A DNA stretch of 18,825 bases from the NCBI GenBank assembly GCA_018825765.1, contig JAHKAQ010000106.1:1-18825 (forward strand), in the 5' to 3' direction. Positions 8,201 to 14,145 of this stretch are shown one piece after another. Within the stretch, counting starts at the first letter, position 1. Each line of letters opens with the position of its first letter. The translations under genes and the position numbers were made by a program. This stretch comes from Patescibacteria group bacterium (GTDB lineage Bacteria > Patescibacteriota > Minisyncoccia > CAIUEV01 > JAHKAQ01). Below the pieces are notes generated by a model that worked only from the letters and a program-made list of their open reading frames with translations, did no database searches and was not told the origin of the DNA.

Positions 8201-8953
8201 AAGAAACAGATAATGGAAGCATTAGATTTAAAGGTGGTAAGCTTAGAGAATGAGGTGGAAGACATAAATGAGCTAATAAAGGATCGTGATAAAAAAAATG
8301 ACGAGTACATAACTAAAAAAGAGCTCAAAAGCGTGGCTTACTGGAATTTCAAGACCTGGACTTTTTTGGAAGATGTTTTGTTCAAAACAAAGGTCGCGTT
8401 CGAGGCGCCGGTTAGATTTTTGGCTCAAGTCACTTTCGGCGATAGAATTACTTTCGGCGATGTTGACATGGCCGGTCAAGCGGTTGTGCATGCCGGAGAT
8501 AAAAGAGTGGAGGTAAAATTCAATAAAGAGTACAACCAAAGGCCAATTGTTAACTTGACGGCCCAGAATTATTACGGCGGATATACGTTAAAAGAAATAA
8601 CAAAACAGGGATTTGTAATAGAGCTGGAAAAGACGGCGGATAAAGATATTGAATTTAACTGGATAGCGCTGGCCGTGGAGGGGGTTGAGGTTCATGAATC
8701 TGAAGGCCGGGGAGAGGAAAAAGAGGCAGTAGATAAAGAATCAGAAGCGGGCGCGGAACAGGGCAAGGAGGGTGAGCAAGTTGAGGAACCGGAAGATGAT
8801 GAAGAGGCGGGGGATGATGAAGCTGGAGAAGCTCAAGAAGGCGAAGCTTCCGGCGGCGGCCAGGAAACAGAAGACGAAGACGGCTCCGGAGCTGATGGAG
8901 AAATCACAGGAGAAGGAGCGGATGATAGTGATTCAGAAAACGTTGAAGAATAA
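5282..8953 (+). CDS. Large secreted fibre-like surface protein with internal S74 chaperone domain
   Basis: A 1223-residue protein unlike its neighbours. A signal peptide or anchor lies at about 8-28 (ILVTLWGVFFVSLVVFGFV). Residues 80-169 form nine decapeptide repeats of the type NGSLTGQDIA / AGSITGSNLA. Residues 175-370 look like beta-rich shaft sequence, including the phage-fibre-like AATKAYVDAQV (305-315). Four (Y/L)xGIGTxxP motifs start at 388, 503, 652 and 840, as in tail-fibre and head-fibre proteins. Between them is a near-repeat, TNYAAYWSDANT (580-591) and ANYVTRWTDANT (629-640). The Peptidase S74 intramolecular chaperone covers about 880-966, with PSDERLKKDI and GFIAQELERVFPELV; S882 and K887 match the autocleavage Ser/Lys pair. 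Unusually, about 255 residues follow it: a coiled coil (about 967-1005), a folded segment with RVEVKFNKEYNQRPIV (1075-1090) and FNWIALAVEG, and a hyperacidic Glu/Asp/Gly tail (about 1136-1223). No LPXTG motif or C-terminal membrane segment. Likely a trimeric adhesin or fibre; the ligand is unknown. Confidence 0.85.
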   Translation: MVRGSGKILVTLWGVFFVSLVVFGFVSVRDYFGQNDLSGVADSSRRSLGDKENLSSVNYGNRDWNSFADSNPGLYYASGGLAITGKEVINGSLTGQDIAAGSITGSNLAGFWVTSVMIENGSIKGKDIDRKTITSSNLKSGEINSRIIKNGSITSRDLYSELTIGMLKIGEDVTSAYGLGDTGDLIVSGGLEVTEAAYFDSTLYVKGSTSISTLTSSTLATTTANISNILSNSDLYIKGRVPTSDDFFVSDFVTATINPSGVVSIGAIPVSFSSIDGTNDLYIVDDLEVGGTVYLSGNPTSNLEAATKAYVDAQVAAGTFLALTDTISSYNSGRLLFEGAAAVTDSASLKWNTAGSYLELPEIRALSASGLKLYDDGGNGIFVEDGGYVGIGTSDPGSILNIYQPDDEVGIRLNGYDDRSGSTMDIWIDSLGRSEIETSGNLILDSSTVSLMGDLKIANDVVIKTGGDNDYGFGYHSASDTWRLVDGDDLTANVRMTLDSSGYFGIGTTDPATTLDIRGNLAAGTNGTEFAVNTSGQVTAGTWTSTAIGTAYGGTNWNSGSASGMARVVNGSWGAVTGTTNYAAYWSDANTISAEQYLNVARGGTGAGTFTGVLKGNGTSAFTAMTGTANYVTRWTDANTLGIGKLYDSGTYVGIGTNNPVHALEFLAGTTAAEGLAFGTDVEIFRTAAGKLRITSTGLAVNNYLDIDLGQDYQWGVTLTAGGTGGSNLRYGSDAMIQNDYNLKIGSNSSARLRYDTTGGASEHVLRIETYVGGTSNYSGYLFLNENGDDRVPTTTAANPTFRIYSADMAQVDDYLELYHDQTNANIDWGNGSLNLIGGLVGIGTATPGEELHVQGDAKVSNLTVDGAVYSNSGVLTNVNPSDERLKKDINEMGNVLEDIMKLRPVTYRWKEGTDKETKRGFIAQELERVFPELVAPGRNGYKGIYSTDFIPYLIKAVQEQQIQIKSLGDSTAKKQIMEALDLKVVSLENEVEDINELIKDRDKKNDEYITKKELKSVAYWNFKTWTFLEDVLFKTKVAFEAPVRFLAQVTFGDRITFGDVDMAGQAVVHAGDKRVEVKFNKEYNQRPIVNLTAQNYYGGYTLKEITKQGFVIELEKTADKDIEFNWIALAVEGVEVHESEGRGEEKEAVDKESEAGAEQGKEGEQVEEPEDDEEAGDDEAGEAQEGEASGGGQETEDEDGSGADGEITGEGADDSDSENVEE
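5519..5788 (+). repeat. Nine decapeptide repeats in the surface protein
   Basis: Residues 80-169 of the surface protein split into nine consecutive 10-residue units, for example GLAITGKEVI, NGSLTGQDIA, AGSITGSNLA, NGSIKGKDID, RKTITSSNLK and NGSITSRDLY. The rough rule is x-x-x-(I/L)-(T/K)-(G/S)-x-x-(I/L)-x. Asn-Gly-Ser recurs at residues 90, 120 and 150, giving a 30-residue (90-bp) superperiod. The repeat is at protein level; the DNA copies have diverged. Confidence 0.7.
6443..7825 (+). repeat. Four dispersed VGIGTxxP motifs in the surface protein
   Basis: YVGIGTSDP (from residue 388), YFGIGTTDP (503), YVGIGTNNP (652) and LVGIGTATP (840). Each is followed by a short L-x-(I/V/F) strand and Gly. 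Such motifs are common in S74-containing fibre proteins, where they mark the start of a repeated beta module. Intervals are irregular (115, 149 and 188 residues), so the modules between them differ. Confidence 0.75.
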
Positions 8954-8965
8954 AATTAACTAATG

Positions 8966-8975
8966 TTTATATAAT
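8966..8975 (+). promoter_or_regulatory. TTTATATAAT element immediately before a start codon
   Basis: A TATAAT hexamer (8970-8975) within the 24-nt gap after the surface protein, two nucleotides before the ATG at 8978. An overlapping extended -10 (TG at 8964-8965, hexamer TTATAT 8967-8972) with TTGAAG (8943-8948) would place transcription at about the A of the ATG, so a leaderless message is possible. The identical 10-mer occurs at 10190 and 17198. Confidence 0.35.
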
Positions 8976-8977
8976 AT

Positions 8978-9769
8978 ATGTTTTCTCTGTTTAGAAAAAA
9001 GCAGGCCAGGCCGGATTTTGGTTTAAAAGATAAGAGCCAGGAGAAGAAGAAAGCAAAGACCCAAAAGAAGAAACGGCTTTTTTTGGTATTAAAGATTTTG
9101 TTTCACATTGGCTTGACAGGCGGGCTGGTTTGGTCTTTTGTAAGCTACAGGGAAGCGAAAAGACAGATTCTTCACCTGCAGACTTTTGACGGGCGGATGA
9201 ATTTAGCTAAAGAACAGACTAAACAAATGCTGGAAAAGGTTTCCAGACACATAGTGATTCCGAGCGACGAGGAGCCGATTATTGCTGATATTTCTGATCC
9301 GGAGTCCTTGGTTAAACAGGAGTCTTTTTACGAGAACGCGAAAAGAGGTGATAAGATTATCGTTTACGAGAAGGCCAGGAAGGCCATAATTTATCGTCCA
9401 GATGAGGATAAACTTATAAACGTGGGGCCGATTTATATTGAGGACAATGAGAATTCAGCGGTTTCAATCCAGGACTTGGAGGAAGCCAGTCTGGAGATTC
9501 GAAACGCTGATAAGGACTCAAGCAGGGCCGATGAGCTGGTAGAAGAGCTAGAAGCGATAGAGAAGTTTAAGATAACAGGACAGGGAGAAGCGAGCGGGGA
9601 GGATTATCAAGGTTATACTTTGATTGATTTAAGCAACGGGCAGAAGCCCGGGGCGGTTAATTTTTTAAAGCAACGTTTAGAGACTGAAGCGGCTAAGGAA
9701 TTACCCAGGGGTGAACCGGGATCAAAGGCGGATGTATTGATTATTGTCGGGGAAAGAAAGAATGAATAA
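8978..9769 (+). CDS. Membrane-anchored protein with LytR_C-like C-terminal domain
   Basis: A 263-residue protein of no assigned function. The N-terminus is strongly basic (Lys/Arg-rich to residue 33), followed by one membrane helix at about 34-54 (LFLVLKILFHIGLTGGLVWS), so the bulk should lie outside the membrane. A helical stretch (about 58-92) precedes a beta-rich segment with RGDKIIVYEKARKAIIYRPD (123-142) and INVGPIYIED, then an acidic linker. The end (about 210-258), YTLIDLSNGQKPGAVNFLKQ and then ADVLIIVGE, resembles LytR_C (PF13399), which in other bacteria follows LCP domains or stands alone on a membrane anchor. I recall similar architectures as hypothetical proteins in Parcubacteria. 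It sits 24 nt after the surface protein on the same strand, so it may help anchor or assemble that fibre, though this is inference. The start gives a normal stop-transfer topology; there is no ribosome-binding site. Confidence 0.8.
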   Translation: MFSLFRKKQARPDFGLKDKSQEKKKAKTQKKKRLFLVLKILFHIGLTGGLVWSFVSYREAKRQILHLQTFDGRMNLAKEQTKQMLEKVSRHIVIPSDEEPIIADISDPESLVKQESFYENAKRGDKIIVYEKARKAIIYRPDEDKLINVGPIYIEDNENSAVSIQDLEEASLEIRNADKDSSRADELVEELEAIEKFKITGQGEASGEDYQGYTLIDLSNGQKPGAVNFLKQRLETEAAKELPRGEPGSKADVLIIVGERKNE

Positions 9770-9832
9770 TAAAAAAGAGAAGAGAGAGAAAAAGACCTTT
9801 TTACCAGTTTTACAGCTTTATTTAGGAGAGGA

Positions 9833-10129
9833 TTAAGAGTGAATTTTCTTTTTTTGCTTTAAAACATGGACAAAAATGGCTTGTTCGAGACGGCCGTTGA
9901 ATTTTTTTATTTTTTTCTTGTTGAATTTAATAAATCCGGAAATTAAAGCGTAAAGCGTGTCATCAGCGCCTCTTTTGACGTTTTTCCCTTCGCGGTATTT
10001 TTTGCCGCGCTGTCTTATAATAATGTTTCCCGCGGATACTCTTTGGCCGTCAAACAGTTTAACGCCCAGTCTCTTGGAGATTGAATCCCGTCCTAAACTG
10101 GTTGAACCGCCGGCTTTTCGATGAGCCAT
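9833..10129 (-). CDS. rpmA: 50S ribosomal protein bL27
   Basis: bL27 reaches into the peptidyl transferase centre with its N-terminal tail and helps position tRNA. The 98-residue product begins MAHRKAGGSTSLGRDS, the classic N-terminus, directly without the cleavable pre-sequence found in Firmicutes. Then come RLGVKLFDGQRVSAGNIIIR and the block KYREGKNVKRGADDTLYALISG. The basic C-terminal extension makes it slightly longer than the usual 85 or so residues. In most bacteria it follows rplU (bL21) and often precedes obg; here neither is adjacent, since the gene directly upstream is divergent. It converges with the LytR_C-like gene across a 63-nt gap in which I see no good terminator. Its leader would contain the hairpin at 10157-10181. 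Confidence 0.97.
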   Translation of the reverse strand: MAHRKAGGSTSLGRDSISKRLGVKLFDGQRVSAGNIIIRQRGKKYREGKNVKRGADDTLYALISGFIKFNKKKIKKFNGRLEQAIFVHVLKQKKKIHS

Positions 10130-10156
10130 GAATTGGATTAATGAATTAAGTTGTTT

Positions 10157-10181
10157 TTAAAAAGTTTTTGGAACTTTTTAA
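10157..10181. other. Inverted repeat in rpmA upstream region
   Basis: TTAAAAAGTT (10157-10166), loop TTTGG, then AACTTTTTAA (10172-10181): a perfect 10-bp stem, AT-rich. If rpmA is transcribed from the element at 10190-10199, this falls in its 5' leader, so it might be a regulatory hairpin or an operator. It has only two G-C pairs and is not a convincing intrinsic terminator. Confidence 0.45.
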
Positions 10182-10189
10182 TGGTTTAT

Positions 10190-10199
10190 TTTATATAAT
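10190..10199. promoter_or_regulatory. Bidirectional -10-like element between rpmA and small membrane protein gene
   Basis: TTTATATAAT reads as TATAAT (10194-10199) on the plus strand and TATAAA (10195-10190) on the minus strand, so it could serve both divergent genes. The plus leader would be about 48 nt and the minus leader about 55 nt. No good -35 box is visible: TTGGAA (10168-10173) is 20 nt from the plus-strand -10. Confidence 0.4.
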
Positions 10200-10253
10200 A
10201 CGATGCCTGTAAGAATAGATAATTTTTTTTAAAAAATCAATAGAGCGGATGTT

Positions 10254-10688
10254 ATGAACGGTTTTCTTGTCGCGAAAAACAGAATCAAGCGTTTTCTTCT
10301 TTCGGAGAAGTTTTTAGTGATTGTTCTTCTAATAATTCTTCCGATAGCCGGATTTTTAGCGGGGAAGACCGGAGAAAAGAGAATGAGTAATCCTTCGATT
10401 GTAATTGACACTTCAGAGGTGGAGTGTGATTGTCCTGTTTGCGAAAAGGAAGAAATTGAGCCGGAGATCCAGGGACAGGGGGAAGAGAGTAAGAAATCGG
10501 GTCAGGGCGGCAACGAGGAAGCCGGAACGGCAAATAAGGGCGGTTTTGTGGCCAGTAAAAATGGCGAGAAATATTACCCGGTTGATTGCGGTTTAGTAAG
10601 CAGGATAAAAGAAGAGAATAAAGTGTATTATGACACTGAAGACGAGGCTATGGCAGACGGCAAGCAGAGAACCAGCGGTTGCAAGTAA
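10254..10688 (+). CDS. Small membrane protein with Ada-like cysteine domain, function unknown
   Basis: 144 residues. A basic N-terminus is followed by a membrane helix at about 18-36 (SEKFLVIVLLIILPIAGFLAG), so the rest is probably outside the membrane. Residues 57-64 hold a tight cysteine cluster, ECDCPVCE (C58, C60, C63). A Glu/Gly/Ser/Lys linker (65-95) leads to a C-terminal domain, GGFVASKNGEKYYPVDCG, then IKEENKVYYDTEDEAMADGK and a final SGCK (C112, C143). That domain resembles the Ada metal-binding fold seen in small CPR membrane proteins, but only two of its cysteines are present, so metal binding would need the upstream cluster or another chain. The ATG at 10254 has a weak GAGCGG upstream. 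Its stop codon directly abuts the stop codon of topA on the other strand. I cannot assign a function; competence or DNA-uptake roles would be guesswork. Confidence 0.75.
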   Translation: MNGFLVAKNRIKRFLLSEKFLVIVLLIILPIAGFLAGKTGEKRMSNPSIVIDTSEVECDCPVCEKEEIEPEIQGQGEESKKSGQGGNEEAGTANKGGFVASKNGEKYYPVDCGLVSRIKEENKVYYDTEDEAMADGKQRTSGCK

Positions 10689-12965
10689 TTATTCAGTTTG
10701 TTTAGTAAAATCACATTCTTTGTTGGAGCATTTTATTTTTTTGTCGTCAATCTGGATAAGCAGATTTTGGCACTGGGGGCATTTTTCTCCAATGGGTTTT
10801 CCGTTCATGGCGTTTTTGCATTTGGGGTAATTATTGCAAGCCCAAAAAATGCCGCGGCGGGATTTTTTTTCCACGATTTCTCCTTTTTTGCATAAGGGGC
10901 ATTGAACACCGGAAGAATTTTCAATAGGCTTTATGTTCTTGCAGTCGGGGTATTTAGAACAGCCGAGAAACGGCCCCCACTTGCCGCGTTTTACGACCAT
11001 GGGCGCGCCGCACTTTTCGCATTTTAGGACGCCGTTGTTTTTCATTTTCAGCTCTTTTTCTAATTGGTCGGTTTCTTTTTGTTTAGGATCCTGGGTGTAT
11101 TTACATTCAGGCCAGCCGGAACAGGCGAAGAATTTGCCGAACCGTCCCCATTTTTCGATCAGACTTTTGCCGCATTCGGGACAGTTTTTTTCGGTTTTTT
11201 TCTGGTATTTTTCAATAGTTTGGGATTTGATTTTTAACTCTTTAGAGAACGGCTTATAAAATTCGTCAATGGTTTTCACCCACTGCTTTTTACCCTGGGC
11301 GATGCTATCCAGGTCGGTTTCCATTTGAGCGGTGAATTTAAAATTCACGATTTTAGGGAAATGTTCGACCATTAAATCGTTTACCAGGAAACCTATTTCC
11401 TGGGGAATGTATTGTTTGCTTAAGTCTTTTTCCACGTAGCCTCTGGTGGTGATGGTGCTTAGGGTAGGCGCGTAAGTGGAGGGGCGGCCGATGCCGTTTT
11501 CTTCAAGCGCTTTAATGAGAGAGGCGTCGGTGTAGCGGGCGGGCGGCTGGGTAAAATGCTGGGTGGCGCCGGCGTGGATAAAGTTTAGAATTTCTTTTTC
11601 TTTAAGTTCAGGGAGCTGGGACTCCTGGATTTTAAAATCCGGTCCAAATACTTTTAAATAGCCGTCAAATTTTACAAGCGAACCCTGGGCCTTAAAGGTG
11701 TATTGGCCGGCGTTTATTAGGACTTTGGCCTGGTCAAACACAGCTGGTTGCATTTGCGAGGCGACAAAAGTCTGCCAGATCATCCGGTAAAGTTTGTATT
11801 GAGCCGGATCAAGGTATTGTTTTATGCTTTCAGGGGTTTTTTGGGGAAAGGTAGGTCGAATAGCTTCGTGAGCTTCTTGCGCGCCCTTGATGTTGTTTTT
11901 GAAATAGCGCGGCGTTTCCAGGGTATACTTTGGCCCGAATTTTTTTTCGATGATGTCTCTGGCTTTTTTTTGAGCTTGAGAGGAGATGTATAATGAGTCG
12001 GTTCGCATGTAGGTTATGAGTCCGGTGCTTCCTTTTTTAAGCTTGATTCCCTCATAAAGTCTTTGGGCGATCATCATGGTTTGCTTGGCTGAAAAGCCGA
12101 GCTTGTTCGCCGCGTCGCGTTGCAAGGTGCTGGTTCGATAAGGAGGTTTGGGGTTTCTTTTGACTTGATTTTTTTCCAGTTTTTCTACCTGGTATTTTAG
12201 TTTTTCCAGTTCCCGGGTTATTTTTTCGGCTTGTTTTTTGTTTTTTATTTCAATCTTTTGTAATTTTTTTTGATTGATTTTTAAAAGTTCAGCGTTTATG
12301 ACTTTAGGATCTTGCTGAAGTTTTTCTGGATTTTTGGTTTGAGGCTGGTAGTCGGATTTGGAAAGATCGGCCTGGATAGTCCAGTATTCCTCTTCCCTGA
12401 AAGCCTGTCTTTGCTTCTCCCGTTCCACGATGAGGCGGAGCGCCACGGATTGAACGCGGCCGGCTGAAAGGCCGTAGCGGATTTTTTTCCAAAGAAGCGG
12501 AGAGAGATTGTAGCCAACCAGCCGATCCAGGACGCGACGCGCCTGCTGGGCGTTAAACAGGTTAAGGTCAATGTCGCGCGGTTTTTGAAGCGCTTTTTTT
12601 ATGGCGCTTCGGGTTATTTCATGGAAGGTAATGCGTTCGAATTTCATTTTGGGAGCGTATTTTTGGATGATCCACTTTAAGTGAAAAGCGATAGCTTCTC
12701 CTTCCCGGTCTTCATCGGTTGCCAGAATAACTTTTTTTACGGGCGTTTTTTTATTGGTTATGGTATTTTTAATGGCTTTAAGTGCCGGGTTTGATTTTCT
12801 GGGAATGGAATAGCTGGGCTGGTAATCACGGGCGATGTCAATGCCAATGTTTTTTTTGGGCAGATCCCTAATATGACCAAAAGAAGACAGCACTTGAAAA
12901 TCCGGCCCCAGGTAGCGGCTAATGGTTTTTGATTTAGCGGGTGATTCGACAATAACAAGATTCAT
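10689..12965 (-). CDS. topA: DNA topoisomerase I (type IA) with four zinc fingers
   Basis: Relaxes negative supercoils by a single-strand break and passage mechanism. The 758 residues begin MNLVIVESPAKSKTISRYLG, the Toprim start with the catalytic Glu (E7). The Toprim acidic motif ATDEDREGEAIAFH is at 82-95. QARRVLDRLVGY (141-152) and LSAGRVQSVALRLI (166-179) are family motifs. The nucleophile is Y319 in GLITYMRTDSLYIS. GIGRPSTYAPTLSTI is at 491-505. Four tetracysteine zinc ribbons end the protein: C595/C598/C615/C621, C649/C652/C669/C675, C689/C692/C710/C716 and C729/C732/C746/C751. All catalytic parts look intact. dprA lies 38 nt upstream on the same strand, matching the smf-topA order known in Bacillus, so the two may share a transcript. 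The gene converges on the small membrane protein gene with no spacer. Confidence 0.98.
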   Translation of the reverse strand: MNLVIVESPAKSKTISRYLGPDFQVLSSFGHIRDLPKKNIGIDIARDYQPSYSIPRKSNPALKAIKNTITNKKTPVKKVILATDEDREGEAIAFHLKWIIQKYAPKMKFERITFHEITRSAIKKALQKPRDIDLNLFNAQQARRVLDRLVGYNLSPLLWKKIRYGLSAGRVQSVALRLIVEREKQRQAFREEEYWTIQADLSKSDYQPQTKNPEKLQQDPKVINAELLKINQKKLQKIEIKNKKQAEKITRELEKLKYQVEKLEKNQVKRNPKPPYRTSTLQRDAANKLGFSAKQTMMIAQRLYEGIKLKKGSTGLITYMRTDSLYISSQAQKKARDIIEKKFGPKYTLETPRYFKNNIKGAQEAHEAIRPTFPQKTPESIKQYLDPAQYKLYRMIWQTFVASQMQPAVFDQAKVLINAGQYTFKAQGSLVKFDGYLKVFGPDFKIQESQLPELKEKEILNFIHAGATQHFTQPPARYTDASLIKALEENGIGRPSTYAPTLSTITTRGYVEKDLSKQYIPQEIGFLVNDLMVEHFPKIVNFKFTAQMETDLDSIAQGKKQWVKTIDEFYKPFSKELKIKSQTIEKYQKKTEKNCPECGKSLIEKWGRFGKFFACSGWPECKYTQDPKQKETDQLEKELKMKNNGVLKCEKCGAPMVVKRGKWGPFLGCSKYPDCKNIKPIENSSGVQCPLCKKGEIVEKKSRRGIFWACNNYPKCKNAMNGKPIGEKCPQCQNLLIQIDDKKIKCSNKECDFTKQTE

Positions 12966-13003
12966 TTTAAAAGCTGAAGATTAGATATATAAAGTGATTT
13001 GTT

Positions 13004-14086
13004 TTAATTTTTATTTAAAAAGTATTTTTCGTCGATTTTTTCTATCAGGCCCTGGATTTCCAGTTCGGTTAAATTTGATAATAAAACATCGATTTCCAGT
13101 TTAGTCAAATAAACCAGCTTGTCAAATGGGATTGGCCTTAAAGATAATAATTTTAGAATTATTTTTTGAGCCGGGCTCATAGCCAGAGCTTGTTCGGACG
13201 ATTTTTTGTCTTTTTGCTTTAAGCTGTTTGGGATTTTTAATTCTTCAAAAATATCCTGGAAGGATGTTATCAGTTTGGCGCCTTGTTTTATCAATTTATT
13301 ACAGCCCTGGGACTGTGGAGCGTAGATTTCTCCAGGCACGGCAAAGATGTCGCGGTTTTGATCCAGGGCGTGATTGGCGGTAATAGAGGTCCCGGAGCGA
13401 AGCGCGGCTTGAGTTATCAAGACGCCGGGACATAGACCGCTAATGATGCGGTTTCTGGCGTAGAAGGTGTATTTTAACGGGGGCCAGCCTGGAGGGTAGG
13501 GGGAGATGAGTCCGCCGGTTTTTAAAATGCGTTGGGCCAGTTTGGAGTTTTGTCCGGGATAGACGCGATCCAGGCCGCAGCTCAGCACGGCGTAGGTCGT
13601 TTGATTGCTGTTGAGGCAGGTTTTGTGAGCGATGGCGTCAATGCCTAAAGCCAGGCCCGAGACTATGCTTATCCCGCGGCTTGCTAATTCCCGGGTCAGG
13701 ATTTGAGTGACGTGTTTGCCGTAGGTTGTGGGTTTTCTAGTGCCGATAATAGCGATTAGGGTTTCGTGGGGCCGGGGTAGTCTGCCTTTGTAATAAAGAA
13801 CCGGCGGCGGGTCATGGATTTCTTTTAAGAGCCGGGGGTAGTTTTTGTCTTTCAGGGTGGTTATTTTTAAGTTGTGTTTTTGGATAATTTCAAACTGTCG
13901 TCGCGGATGGATTTTTTGTTTTTGCTCTATTATTTTTCGGGTGATTTTTGGATTAAGCCCGGCTTTTAATAAATCTTTGAACCCGGCTTTCCAAGCTCGC
14001 TCCATTGTATTAAAATGCTCATAGAGTTTTTTTGCGGCAATGGGATTAGAGTGTAAGATATAGTTAAAAGCGTTCCAATAAATCAC
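13004..14086 (-). CDS. dprA: DNA processing protein DprA (Smf)
   Basis: DprA binds incoming single-stranded DNA and loads RecA during natural transformation. The 360 residues show an N-terminal helical SAM-like region (1-60), then the Rossmann-like core from about 75 to 275: YPRLLKEIHDPPPVLYYKG (83-101), AIIGTRKPTTYG (112-123), VSGLALGIDAIAH (142-154), SCGLDRVYPG (169-178), SPYPPGWPP (195-203), RNRIISGL (211-218) and FAVPGEI (248-254). A C-terminal winged helix (about 303-357, SPAQKIILKLL onward) matches DprA_WH. Two core positions depart from the norm: SPYPPG has Pro where Glu is usual, and LITQAALRSGT replaces the usual VVEA-x-x-x-SG. It starts with GTG at 14086; the initial MIYWNAFNYI agrees with the family's usual N-terminus. 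Upstream of topA and divergent from argS. Confidence 0.95.
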   Translation of the reverse strand: MIYWNAFNYILHSNPIAAKKLYEHFNTMERAWKAGFKDLLKAGLNPKITRKIIEQKQKIHPRRQFEIIQKHNLKITTLKDKNYPRLLKEIHDPPPVLYYKGRLPRPHETLIAIIGTRKPTTYGKHVTQILTRELASRGISIVSGLALGIDAIAHKTCLNSNQTTYAVLSCGLDRVYPGQNSKLAQRILKTGGLISPYPPGWPPLKYTFYARNRIISGLCPGVLITQAALRSGTSITANHALDQNRDIFAVPGEIYAPQSQGCNKLIKQGAKLITSFQDIFEELKIPNSLKQKDKKSSEQALAMSPAQKIILKLLSLRPIPFDKLVYLTKLEIDVLLSNLTELEIQGLIEKIDEKYFLNKN

Positions 14087-14130
14087 GGGATTTAAAAAAA
14101 CGGTTAAGGGTTTTTGGCGCTGTTAGATTT

Positions 14131-14141
14131 TATAAATTATA
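14131..14141. promoter_or_regulatory. Bidirectional -10-like element between dprA and argS
   Basis: TATAAATTATA gives TATAAA (14131-14136) toward argS and a perfect TATAAT (14141-14136) toward dprA in a 59-nt divergent gap. The argS message would start only a few nucleotides before its ATG at 14146; the dprA leader would be about 43 nt. No strong -35 box is seen on either side. Confidence 0.4.
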
Positions 14142-14145
14142 CAAC

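Noticed and set aside
5282..8953. Prophage tail-fibre gene as part of a prophage
   Set aside because: Fibre-like motifs are present, but no capsid, terminase, baseplate, integrase or lysis gene is nearby, and there is an N-terminal secretion signal, which phage fibres lack.
8772..8963. A 63-residue Lys-rich reading frame within the acidic tail of the fibre gene
   Set aside because: It is the shifted frame of a Glu/Gly-coding stretch (GAA/GGA read as AAG/AAA), a predictable shadow.
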